A model generated the notes under the pieces. It did no database searches and was not told the origin of the DNA. It worked only from the letters and a program-made list of their open reading frames with translations. 51,651 nucleotides of DNA from Oscillospiraceae bacterium (GTDB lineage: Bacteria; Bacillota; Clostridia; Oscillospirales; Oscillospiraceae), in assembly GCA_902775105.1 (NCBI GenBank), contig CACYLC010000004.1:1-51651 (forward strand), given 5' to 3'. Below, one piece after another: positions 17,240-24,194 of the stretch (its first letter is position 1; each line of letters starts with the position of its first letter). Made by a program: the position numbers and the translations under genes.

Positions 17240-17301
17240 TTGCTGAATTTGCAACCCGGAATTGCCGAACTGCAAACTCGGCTTGCTGGTCTGCAACCGG
17301 G
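17240..17301 (+). repeat. Three tandem 21-22 bp imperfect repeats upstream of XRE regulator
   Basis: Copies start at 17240, 17262 and 17283, each with TTGCYG followed 9-10 bases later by TGCAAMC and a C/G run (TGCAA at 17250, 17271 and 17292, exactly 21 bases apart). The spacing keeps all copies on one face of the helix. They end nine bases before a TATACT (17310-17315), so they look like an operator array for the gene that follows. Confidence 0.6.
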
Positions 17302-17363
17302 GAATACGCTATACTGCACTCATCACACGGAGGGACATCCCCTCCCGTTGAGGAGGTCAAACC

Positions 17364-18356
17364 ATGATATTAGCAGATAAGATTGTCAATTTACGAAAGA
17401 AGCTGGGTATGTCTCAGGAGGAGCTTGCGGAACAGATGAACGTCAGCCGCCAATCCATTTCCAAGTGGGAGAGCGCCCAGGCGGTGCCCGATCTCACCAG
17501 AATCATCGCCCTGTCTCAGATCTTCGGCGTCACCACCGACTACCTGCTCAAAGACGAGCTGGAGATTGCGGAGTTTACCGACAGCTGTGCCGACGAGACG
17601 GCAGGCAGCGCCCGCCGGGTGTCTATGGAGGAGGCCGCCGCCTATCTCCAGACCGCCAGGAGTTCCGCTCAGCCCACCGCTCTGGGCGTGGCGCTGTGCA
17701 TCCTCTCGCCCATCTGTCTGATTCTGCTGGGCGGCGCCTCAGAGAGCGGATTGATCCCATGGAGCGAGACCCAGACGGGCAGCATTGGCGTGATTACGCT
17801 GATGATCCTGGTAGCCTGCGCCGTCGCCCTTTTTCTCTCCAATGGTTTTCGGCTCCAGCCCTTCTCCTATCTGGAGGAGGAGCCCATCGAGACGGAGTAT
17901 GGCGTGTCCGGTATGGTCACGGAGCGTCGGGAGGGTTATACCGCTCAGCACACCAGAGAGCTGACGGTGGGCATTTTGCTGTGTGTTCTCTCCGTCATCC
18001 CCATTTTCCTCGCCGCTGTCTTTTCAGAACGTGAAATCGTGCTGATCACCGGCCTCTGTCTGCTGCTGGCCGTGGTTGCGGTGGGCGTTTTTCTCATCGT
18101 ACGCACCTCCATTATCTGGGACAGCTTTCAAAAGCTGTTGGAGGAAGGCGATTACTCCAAAGAGAACAAGGCGCTGGGAAAATCGCTGGGGTATGTGGCA
18201 GGCGCCTACTGGCTGCTGGCGACGGCCATCTATCTGGGCTACAGCTTTGTCACCAACCGCTGGGATTCCAGCTGGATCATCTGGCCGGTGGCCGGAGTGC
18301 TGTTCCCCGTGGTGATGATCGTAACCAAAGCGATCGTGGAACGGAAAAGTGAGTAA
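17364..18356 (+). CDS. XRE-family regulator with C-terminal membrane domain
   Basis: Residues 1-66 of this 330-residue protein are a helix-turn-helix of the Cro/CI type ([39 protein letters not shown]). A linker follows, then about six hydrophobic segments (for example [19 protein letters not shown] and [19 protein letters not shown]). Membrane-anchored XRE proteins are common in Clostridia and are thought to sense envelope or metabolic signals, but the signal is unknown. The ribosome site is GGAGG. Three tandem 21-22 bp repeats upstream may be its own operator. It has no same-strand partner gene. Confidence 0.85.
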   Translation: MILADKIVNLRKKLGMSQEELAEQMNVSRQSISKWESAQAVPDLTRIIALSQIFGVTTDYLLKDELEIAEFTDSCADETAGSARRVSMEEAAAYLQTARSSAQPTALGVALCILSPICLILLGGASESGLIPWSETQTGSIGVITLMILVACAVALFLSNGFRLQPFSYLEEEPIETEYGVSGMVTERREGYTAQHTRELTVGILLCVLSVIPIFLAAVFSEREIVLITGLCLLLAVVAVGVFLIVRTSIIWDSFQKLLEEGDYSKENKALGKSLGYVAGAYWLLATAIYLGYSFVTNRWDSSWIIWPVAGVLFPVVMIVTKAIVERKSE

Positions 18357-18364
18357 TACCGGGC

Positions 18365-18400
18365 AAAAACAGCGGACGACACAGGTCGCCCGCTGTTTTT
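18365..18400. terminator. Bidirectional intrinsic terminator
   Basis: AAAAACAGCGG-ACGAC and GTCG-CCCGCTGTTTTT pair with one small mismatch around ACAG. It lies between convergent genes ending at 18356 and 18405. Confidence 0.85.
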
Positions 18401-18404
18401 CAGC

Positions 18405-18968
18405 TTATTCCCCCGGCCAGATCCCCCGGTACAATCTCCAATACTCCTCCCACGCAGGATATTCCGAGAGACATTCCAGCGTCTCCCCCACCTCCCAATA
18501 ATACCATGCGTGGGCGGCGGGGTCTTTTTGGTGGAAGCTGTCCCACAGCTTATCCCCGCATTGCAGGCAGTCCCGGTACAGCGCCCGGAGGTTGGAGAGC
18601 TTGTCTCCCATGACAATGATCTTGACCTCAAGGCGTTTCTCCCGGCGGAGACGGTCGATCGTCTCCTGTTTCCGGAGCCGCCACGTCTCCTCCGCCGGAA
18701 GCTCAGGCCGCTTGTCCTCCGTCTCGGCGGCGACGAATGATGCGATCCGATCCCCGAACCGCTCTCGCAGTTCCTCCAGCGTATGGGGCGTGTCCTCCAC
18801 CACATCGTGCAGGACAGCGGCGGCCAGCACCTCCAAATCATCCGTCATCGTGGCGGCGATAGAGGCGGCCTCCAACGGGTGGAGGATATAGGGGACTTTG
18901 CTCCCCTTGCGGCAGGCGCCGCTGTGGGCTTCGGCGGCAAAGACAATGGCCTTGTCCAGAATTGTCAT
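18405..18968 (-). CDS. HD-domain hydrolase, candidate small alarmone hydrolase
   Basis: This 187-residue protein matches the hydrolase domain of RelA/SpoT enzymes: VPYILHPLEAA (His 30), LHDVVEDT (His 54, Asp 55, Glu 58, Asp 59) and VKIIVMGDKLSNL. These are the metal and (p)ppGpp-binding residues of that family. It lacks a synthetase, TGS or ACT domain, so it would be a free-standing hydrolase of (p)ppGpp or a related nucleotide, which lowers the stringent-response signal. The substrate is inferred from sequence likeness only. It is a single-gene unit with its own upstream region. Confidence 0.8.
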   Translation of the reverse strand: MTILDKAIVFAAEAHSGACRKGSKVPYILHPLEAASIAATMTDDLEVLAAAVLHDVVEDTPHTLEELRERFGDRIASFVAAETEDKRPELPAEETWRLRKQETIDRLRREKRLEVKIIVMGDKLSNLRALYRDCLQCGDKLWDSFHQKDPAAHAWYYWEVGETLECLSEYPAWEEYWRLYRGIWPGE

Positions 18969-19006
18969 AGCGGCGGCTCCTCTCTAAACAAAAGATGCCA
19001 GAACAA

Positions 19007-19048
19007 AACGTTGACCCCTATCCACCACTCTGGACAGGGGTCAACGTT
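19007..19048 (-). terminator. Intrinsic terminator of the structured RNA
   Basis: AACGTTGACCCCTATCC and GGACAGGGGTCAACGTT form a 17-bp stem (one G-T pair) with an 8-base loop. On the minus strand TTGTTCTGG and TTTTGTTT follow. Confidence 0.85.
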
Positions 19049-19304
19049 CTGAATTCTTGATATCTAGCATCCCTTGTTACCCTCACTTTCCTAGATTCGT
19101 GAGTCCCGAACTCTTTTCAGATACGCCTTGTTCTCATCTGCCTGCCGCAACCTTTGCACTTCCTTGTGCCTGCCCCATACGGGCTTCTTGCCGGATCTGT
19201 GAGTCCCTGCCGTTCTGAAAAGCTCACGTTGGCGGCGAACCGTACCTCGTTCACCTCGGGATTTGGGGGACTTTCCTCTTTGAAAGCTCCCTTTCTTTCT
19301 GTGC
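19007..19304 (-). ncRNA. Structured stand-alone non-coding RNA, family not certain (raiA motif is one candidate)
   Basis: About 300 bases on the minus strand have a promoter at one end and a strong terminator at the other, but no plausible protein. Read 5' to 3', GGGAGCTTTC pairs with GAAAGTCCC, and GGTGAAC pairs with GTTCGCC. An 8-bp long-range helix joins CTTTTCAG (19222-19215) and CTGAAAAG (19120-19113). TCTAG pairs with CTAGA near the 3' end. Purine-rich joints such as AAAGAGGAAAG are typical of folded RNAs. It is not tRNA, 6S, SRP or tmRNA by eye. It shares GAGGAAAGTC with RNase P, but none of the other conserved RNase P regions. Size and host fit the raiA motif of Firmicutes; this is a guess that a covariance search would settle. 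Confidence 0.65.
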
Positions 19305-19305
19305 C

Positions 19306-19337
19306 ATTATAGTAGCACATCTCCCTTCTTTTGTCAA
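19306..19337 (-). promoter_or_regulatory. Sigma-A promoter of the structured RNA
   Basis: On the minus strand TTGACA (19337-19332) is followed after 17 bases by TACTAT (19314-19309) and after 20 bases by a consensus TATAAT (19311-19306). Either could be the -10 element. It faces away from the thrH promoter at 19406-19434. Confidence 0.75.
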
Positions 19338-19405
19338 TGGCTTTTTGCAAATATTTTTAGAAAAATTTTGTGATCGGAGCTCCTTCGGGGAGGATGTTTT
19401 CTCGG

Positions 19406-19434
19406 TTGCGTTGGGGCGAAAAGTGTGATACAAT
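19406..19434 (+). promoter_or_regulatory. Sigma-A promoter for thrH
   Basis: TTGCGT (19406-19411) and TACAAT (19429-19434) have a 17-base spacer and lie 43 bases before the thrH ATG. Confidence 0.65.
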
Positions 19435-19476
19435 TCCCTCAAATTTGAGACATTTACTGTCAAAGGAGAGAGCGAT

Positions 19477-20082
19477 ATGTATATCACCTGTTTGGATTTA
19501 GAGGGCGTTTTGGTTCCGGAGATCTGGATCGCCTTCGCCGAAGCCAGCGGCATTCCTGAATTAAAGCGTACCACCCGGGACGAACCGGACTACAATAAGC
19601 TGATGAACTGGCGGCTGGGCATTTTGAAGGAGCACGGTCTGGGTCTGAAGGAGATCCAGGAGACCATCGCCAAAATTGACCCCCTGCCCGGGGCGAAGGA
19701 ATTTCTGGACGAGCTGCGGAGCTTCACTCAGGTCATTATCATCAGCGACACCTTCACCCAGTTCGCAACGCCCCTGATGAAAAAGCTGGGTTGGCCCACC
19801 ATCTTCTGCAACTCTCTGGAGGTCGCCGAAAACGGCGAGATCACCGGATTCAAGATGCGGATCGAAAACTCCAAGCTCACCACCGTCAAGGCGCTCCAGT
19901 CCATCGGATACGAGACGATTGCCAGCGGCGACAGCTATAATGATCTGGGCATGATTTTAAACAGCAAGGCAGGCTTCCTCTTTAAGAGCACCGACAAGAT
20001 CAAGGCGGACTATCCCGATCTGCCCGCCTATGAGACCTACGACGAGCTGATGGACGCCATCAAGGCTGTCATCAACGGCTGA
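19477..20082 (+). CDS. thrH: ThrH: phosphoserine phosphatase / phosphoserine:homoserine phosphotransferase
   Basis: This 201-residue HAD-superfamily enzyme opens with CLDLEGVLVPEIW; Asp 7 is the nucleophile, and Glu 9 stands where most HAD enzymes have Asp, as in ThrH. Motif II is IIISDTF and motif IV GDSYNDLGMI. ThrH enzymes remove phosphate from phosphoserine or pass it to homoserine, linking serine and threonine synthesis. The ribosome site is AAAGGAGAG. The gene stands alone, with its own promoter and a terminator 15 bases after the stop. Confidence 0.92.
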   Translation: MYITCLDLEGVLVPEIWIAFAEASGIPELKRTTRDEPDYNKLMNWRLGILKEHGLGLKEIQETIAKIDPLPGAKEFLDELRSFTQVIIISDTFTQFATPLMKKLGWPTIFCNSLEVAENGEITGFKMRIENSKLTTVKALQSIGYETIASGDSYNDLGMILNSKAGFLFKSTDKIKADYPDLPAYETYDELMDAIKAVING

Positions 20083-20096
20083 ATTTCATCTTTTTC

Positions 20097-20126
20097 TCCG
20101 CTCCTGCCGGCAGGGGCGGATTTTTT
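20097..20126 (+). terminator. Intrinsic terminator of thrH
   Basis: TCCGCTCCTGCC and GGCAGGGGCGGA form a 12-bp stem (one G-T pair) with little or no loop in the full pairing, followed by six T. Confidence 0.85.
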
Positions 20127-20179
20127 ATGCTCTCTGGCGCATACACTGTACCAACTCGGACAGACAGGAGGGCTATTTG

Positions 20180-21274
20180 ATGCGAAAGATCATGCTCATT
20201 TTCGGAACCCGGCCGGAGGCGATCAAGATGTGTCCGCTGGTAAAAGAACTGCAAACTCGGACAGGCTTTCGGGTGACCGTCTGCGTCACGGGGCAGCACC
20301 GGGAGATGCTGGATCAGATTTTGCAGGTCTTTGACGTCCGGCCGGACTATGATCTCGCCGTTATGAGAGCGGGGCAGACCCTTTTCGACATTACCTCCGC
20401 TGTCCTCACCCGGCTCAGGCCGATACTGGAGGCAGCCCGTCCCGATCTTGTCCTCGTCCATGGGGACACCTCCACCGCCTTTGCCGCCGCACTGGCCTGT
20501 TTCTATCTGCAAATTCCCGTGGGACATGTGGAGGCAGGGCTGCGCACCTATGACCTCTCCTCCCCCTTCCCGGAGGAGTTCAACCGTCAGACGGTGGATC
20601 TGCTGTCCCGCTGGCACTTCGCCCCCACCGAGACAGCAAGGCAGAATCTGTGCAGAGAGGGCAGGGCAGAGGAGCGTATTTATGTCACCGGCAACACCGG
20701 CATTGACGCTCTTCGCACCACCGTCCGCCCCGACTACACCCACCCGGATCTGGACTGGGCATCCGGCAGCCGCCTGCTCCTCATCACTGCCCATCGGCGG
20801 GAGAATCTGGGCATGCCCATGCGGCATATGTTTGGAGCGATCCGCCGGGTACTGGAGAAATACTCTGATGTGAAAGCAATCTTTCCGGTGCACCGCAACC
20901 CGGCCGTCCGGGAGACGGTTCGGGCGATTCTGGGCGGCAATGACCGCATCCGTCTCATTGAGCCGCTGGACGCTGCGGATTTTCACAATTTTCTCAGCCG
21001 GTGCTATCTGGTGCTGACCGACTCCGGCGGTATTCAGGAGGAGGCGCCGGCGCTGGGCAAGCCTGTCCTCGTCCTGCGTGATACCACGGAGCGGCCGGAA
21101 GGAGTGGCTGCCGGTACGCTGCTGCTGGCCGGAACGAGTGAGGAGGGGATCTATCGGGCGGCTTGCCGGATGTTGGAGGATGAGGCGTCCTATCGTCAAA
21201 TGGCCCGTGCCGTCAATCCGTATGGAGATGGATGGGCATGCAGGCGAATTGCGGACATATTGGAGCTTCCCTAG
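20180..21274 (+). CDS. wecB: UDP-N-acetylglucosamine 2-epimerase (non-hydrolyzing)
   Basis: This 364-residue enzyme converts UDP-GlcNAc to UDP-ManNAc for surface polymers such as teichoic-acid linkage units. Family motifs are all present: FGTRPEAIKMCPLV, VTGQHREML, LVHGDTSTAFA, VGHVEAGLRT, PFPEEFNR, HRRENLG, DSGGIQEEAPALGKPVLVLRDTTERPE. ATG 20180 is used instead of the TTG one codon earlier; GGAGGG is the ribosome site. It is not next to other sugar genes, though the TagB/TagF-like genes at the window start could use the same wall-polymer pathway. Confidence 0.94.
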   Translation: MRKIMLIFGTRPEAIKMCPLVKELQTRTGFRVTVCVTGQHREMLDQILQVFDVRPDYDLAVMRAGQTLFDITSAVLTRLRPILEAARPDLVLVHGDTSTAFAAALACFYLQIPVGHVEAGLRTYDLSSPFPEEFNRQTVDLLSRWHFAPTETARQNLCREGRAEERIYVTGNTGIDALRTTVRPDYTHPDLDWASGSRLLLITAHRRENLGMPMRHMFGAIRRVLEKYSDVKAIFPVHRNPAVRETVRAILGGNDRIRLIEPLDAADFHNFLSRCYLVLTDSGGIQEEAPALGKPVLVLRDTTERPEGVAAGTLLLAGTSEEGIYRAACRMLEDEASYRQMARAVNPYGDGWACRRIADILELP

Positions 21275-21356
21275 GGGCGCACGCCGTGCCCCCTGCAAAG
21301 CCACCGGCAAACTTGAAACATTCTGCAAACTTTGCCCAAATTCCAACCCCGTCCCC

Positions 21357-21384
21357 TTGCATTTCAACCAAAACCGGATATAAT
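21357..21384 (+). promoter_or_regulatory. Sigma-A promoter for the COG0523 GTPase operon
   Basis: TTGCAT (21357-21362) and TATAAT (21379-21384) have a 16-base spacer. I see no clear Zur-type palindrome around it. Confidence 0.65.
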
Positions 21385-21421
21385 AAAAAGTAATGCGAAT
21401 TTATGAATAGAGGTAATTAGT

Positions 21422-22489
21422 ATGACAACCATCGACATTATTTCCGGTTTCCTGGGTGCGGGCAAGACCACCCTCATTAAGAAGCTGATTTCCGAATCCT
21501 TCCAGGGTCAGAAGCTGGTGCTGATTGAGAACGAATTTGGCGAGATCGGCATTGACGGCGGCTTTATGAAGGACGCCGGCATCGAGGTCACCGAGATGAA
21601 TTCCGGCTGTATCTGCTGCTCTCTGGTGGGCGACTTCGGCGTTGCCCTGAAGCAGGTGCTGGAGACCTATGCCCCCGACCGCATCATCATTGAGCCCTCC
21701 GGCGTGGGCAAGCTGTCCGACGTGGCCAAGGCTGTGGGCAGAGTGGCTCAGCAGTCCGAGCTGCAGCTGGGCAGCGCCATCACCGTGGTCAACGCCAAAA
21801 AGGCCAAGATGTATATGAAGAACTTCGGCGAATTCTTTGACGATCAGGTGCAGCACGCCGGCACCATCATTCTCAGCCGTACTGCCGACATCAAGGAGGA
21901 CAAGCTGGAGGAGGCGGTCAGCCTGCTTCGAGCCCAGAACGCCGATGCCGTGATTATCACCACCGACTGGGATCAGATCACCGGCGACCAGATCCTCTCC
22001 GCCATGGAGCGCCATTCTCTGGCGGATGAGCTGCTGGCACAGGCCAAGGCGGAACATCATCACCACGACCACGATGAGGAGGAGCACGAGCACCACCACC
22101 ATCACCACGACCACGATGAGGAGGAGCACGAGCATCATCATTACGATGAAAACGGCGTCTGCTCCTGCGGCCACCATCATCACGACCATGATGGCCACCA
22201 CCATCACCACCACGCTGACGACGTGTTCTCCTCCTGGGGTACCGAGTCTCCCCGGAAGTTTACCCCGGCAGAGATCAAGACTGCGCTGGAGGGGCTGGAC
22301 ACCGGCGCTTACGGCCAGATCCTCCGGGCCAAGGGCATTGTCCCCAACGTGGACGGCAGCTGGATCCACTTCGATTTCGTGCCGGGCGAGATTGATATCC
22401 GTTCCGGCGCTGCGGACGTGACGGGCCGTCTCTGCGTCATTGGCGCTGAGCTGAAGGAGCAGGACATTCAGGCCCTGTTCCGTCTGTAA
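21422..22489 (+). CDS. COG0523 (CobW/YciC-like) metallochaperone GTPase with His-rich insert
   Basis: This 355-residue protein has Walker A GFLGAGKTT (9-17), switch EFGEIGID, and the metal-binding CxCC motif GCICC (62-66) that defines COG0523 GTPases. These use GTP to deliver zinc or another metal to client proteins. Residues 212-264 are packed with His and Asp/Glu, including a duplicated HDHDEEEHEHHH unit, then CSC (247-249) and a second His cluster. The guanine-specificity loop is LSRTAD where NKxD is usual. A short C-terminal CobW_C-like domain follows. It heads an operon with a second GTPase and rex. The metal is unknown; zinc or nickel are the likely choices given the His tract. Confidence 0.88.
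   Translation: MTTIDIISGFLGAGKTTLIKKLISESFQGQKLVLIENEFGEIGIDGGFMKDAGIEVTEMNSGCICCSLVGDFGVALKQVLETYAPDRIIIEPSGVGKLSDVAKAVGRVAQQSELQLGSAITVVNAKKAKMYMKNFGEFFDDQVQHAGTIILSRTADIKEDKLEEAVSLLRAQNADAVIITTDWDQITGDQILSAMERHSLADELLAQAKAEHHHHDHDEEEHEHHHHHHDHDEEEHEHHHYDENGVCSCGHHHHDHDGHHHHHHADDVFSSWGTESPRKFTPAEIKTALEGLDTGAYGQILRAKGIVPNVDGSWIHFDFVPGEIDIRSGAADVTGRLCVIGAELKEQDIQALFRL
22060..22213 (+). repeat. CAC/GAC-rich coding repeat (His/Asp tract) with near-perfect tandem copy
   Basis: The block around CACGACCACGATGAGGAGGA occurs twice, about 39 bases apart (starting near 22063 and 22108), followed by further CAT/CAC runs. It encodes the metal-binding tract of the GTPase. Such tracts are prone to length change by slippage or unequal exchange. 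Confidence 0.7.
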
Positions 22490-22499
22490 GAGGTGCGTC

Positions 22500-23456
22500 A
22501 TGCCGGTACAGCAGCAGCCCATCCCAGTCTATCTCGTCTGCGGATTTTTAGACGCAGGCAAGACCAACTTTATCGCCCCCATGCTCTCCAACGACGAGTT
22601 TACCAAGGATGAGCGCACGCTCCTGCTGATCACGGAGGAGGGCGAGGAGGAATATGACTCTCAGGCGCTGGCACACTACGACGTAGAGTGTCAGGTGCTG
22701 GAGGATCAATCTGAATTCACCCGGGAAAACCTCTTTCAGCTGACCCGGAAGTACAAGCCCACCCAGATCGTGCTGGAATATAACGGCATGTGGCAGCTTC
22801 AGGACATTGAGGACGCCTTCCCCCCCAACTGGGCACTGTATCAGGTGGTCACGGTGGTGGAGGCCCCTACCTTTGAAGCCTACGCCAAAAATGTGGCCAG
22901 CCTGATGATGGAAAAGCTGCGCAACGCAGATATGCTCATCTTTAACCGGGTCACGGACGAGCTGGCCGACCAGCTGCGTCAGCGGAACCTCAAGATGCTC
23001 AACCGCCGGGCGGAGATGTATCTGGAATACGCCGGCGGCGAGCGGGTGGAGGACTATGACAACGGCCTGTGTCCCTTCGACCTCTCCAAACCGGTTTTGG
23101 AGCTGAGCGATGAGGACTTCGGATTCTGGTATACCGACTGCATGGACAATATGGAGCGCTATGAGGGCAAAACCGTTCGCTTCCGGGGCATGGTGGCAAA
23201 GTCGGCCAAGTTCCCCAAGGGCTGCTATGCGGTGGGGCGCTTTGCCATGGTCTGCTGCGCTCAGGACACCACCTTTTTGGGCGTTCTCTGCAACGGCTCT
23301 GAGCTGAGATGGCTGAACAACAAGGAGTGGGTGGAGGTCACCGGCAAGGTGCGGCTGAAAAAGCTCCCCATCTATCAGGGAGAGGCCGGCCCTGTCCTCT
23401 ACACCACCGAGGTCAAGCCTGCCGAGCAGCCCAAGGACCCTATGGTCTACTTTTAA
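22500..23456 (+). CDS. CobW-like GTPase fused to a DUF1980/TIGR03943-like C-terminal domain
   Basis: The 318-residue protein has a P-loop GFLDAGKT (15-22) and a GTPase fold like its upstream neighbour (LVTEEGEEEYD-like LLITEEGEEEYD, VLEYNGMWQ, VVTVVEAPTFE, IFNRVTDE). It lacks the CxCC metal motif. From about residue 205 there is a different domain, with MERYEGKTVRFRGMV, YAVGRFAMVCCAQDTT and WVEVTGKV. It resembles the OB-like C-terminal part of YcgQ/TIGR03943 proteins, which partner a permease and are linked to metal uptake in Bacillus. It starts ten bases after the first GTPase stop. A joint role in metal allocation is inferred from fusion and context. Confidence 0.75.
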   Translation: MPVQQQPIPVYLVCGFLDAGKTNFIAPMLSNDEFTKDERTLLLITEEGEEEYDSQALAHYDVECQVLEDQSEFTRENLFQLTRKYKPTQIVLEYNGMWQLQDIEDAFPPNWALYQVVTVVEAPTFEAYAKNVASLMMEKLRNADMLIFNRVTDELADQLRQRNLKMLNRRAEMYLEYAGGERVEDYDNGLCPFDLSKPVLELSDEDFGFWYTDCMDNMERYEGKTVRFRGMVAKSAKFPKGCYAVGRFAMVCCAQDTTFLGVLCNGSELRWLNNKEWVEVTGKVRLKKLPIYQGEAGPVLYTTEVKPAEQPKDPMVYF

Positions 23457-23492
23457 TCAGTCTGAACGTCAGGAAAGGCGGTGGAATGCGGG

Positions 23493-24128
23493 ATGAAACG
23501 GGATAAGATCTCCAATGCGGTCATTCGCAGGCTGCCCCGCTACTGCCGCCATCTGGCCGCCCTGCGCCGAGAGGGCGTGGAGCGCATCTCCTCCTCCGCT
23601 CTGGGGGACAAAATGGGGCTCACCGCCTCTCAGATCCGGCAGGATCTCAGCTGCTTCGGCGAATTTGGCCAGCAGGGCTACGGCTACAATGTGGGGACCC
23701 TCTATCAGGAGATTCGGGAGATTCTCCACCTCAATCAACAGAAAGAGGGCATCCTCATCGGCGTGGGCAATCTGGGCCGGGCGCTGCTCCGGAACTTCAG
23801 ATTTGCCGACAGTGGCATCCACCTCGCCGCCGCCTTTGACGTGGCTCCTGAATGCATCGGCACGGAGGTAAACGGTGTCGAGGTTCTGGATGCGGCAGGG
23901 CTTGCCAATTATCTGGACGACCACGACATCTCGGTGGCTGTGCTCACGCTTCCCGCCCGATTTGCGGAGGAGACGGGACGGCTGCTGATTGAGCATGGCA
24001 TCCGGGGCATCTGGAACTTCACCAGCGTCGATTTCGAGGCCGGGGAAGATCACGCTGACGTGGTGGTAGAGAGCCTGCACTTCTCTGACTCTCTTCGGGT
24101 GCTGAGCTATCTGATCGGGGCATTTTGA
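23493..24128 (+). CDS. rex: Redox-sensing transcriptional repressor Rex
   Basis: This 211-residue regulator has an N-terminal winged helix (AVIRRLPRYCRHLAALRREGVERISSSALGDKMGLTASQIRQDLSCFGEFGQQGYGY) and a Rossmann domain with GVGNLGRAL that reads the NADH/NAD+ ratio. DSLRVLSYL at the C terminus is the domain-swapped helix of the family. Rex represses fermentation and respiratory genes when NADH is low. It lies 36 bases after the second GTPase gene, in the same direction. ATG 23493 was chosen over GTG 23481, which would place AGGAAAG only three bases away. Confidence 0.94.
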   Translation: MKRDKISNAVIRRLPRYCRHLAALRREGVERISSSALGDKMGLTASQIRQDLSCFGEFGQQGYGYNVGTLYQEIREILHLNQQKEGILIGVGNLGRALLRNFRFADSGIHLAAAFDVAPECIGTEVNGVEVLDAAGLANYLDDHDISVAVLTLPARFAEETGRLLIEHGIRGIWNFTSVDFEAGEDHADVVVESLHFSDSLRVLSYLIGAF

Positions 24129-24130
24129 AT

Positions 24131-24175
24131 CATCAAAAAACCGAGCCGGGGTTGATCCCAGCTCGGTTTTTGATG
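24131..24175. terminator. Bidirectional intrinsic terminator
   Basis: CATCAAAAAACCGAGC and GCTCGGTTTTTGATG pair around a 14-base loop, between the convergent rex and BIG2-protein genes. Confidence 0.9.
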
Positions 24176-24194
24176 ATTTTATTTGCAATTTCGA

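Noticed and set aside
19007-19304. RNase P RNA
   Set aside because: It has GAGGAAAGTC as in conserved region I, but not the other universal RNase P segments such as the GGUGAAA and ACAGAA-GGCUUA-type regions, and it is too short.
19117-19350. 77-codon frame on the minus strand in the structured RNA
   Set aside because: It begins upstream of the -10 region, has no good ribosome site and the region folds well as RNA.
21274-21293. Terminator of wecB
   Set aside because: GGGGC/GCCCC with inner GCAC/GTGC can fold, but no T tract follows, so I cannot call it a terminator.
22060-22213. CRISPR-like or satellite array
   Set aside because: The repeats are in frame, encode a His/Asp tract inside a GTPase gene, and have no unique spacers of even length.
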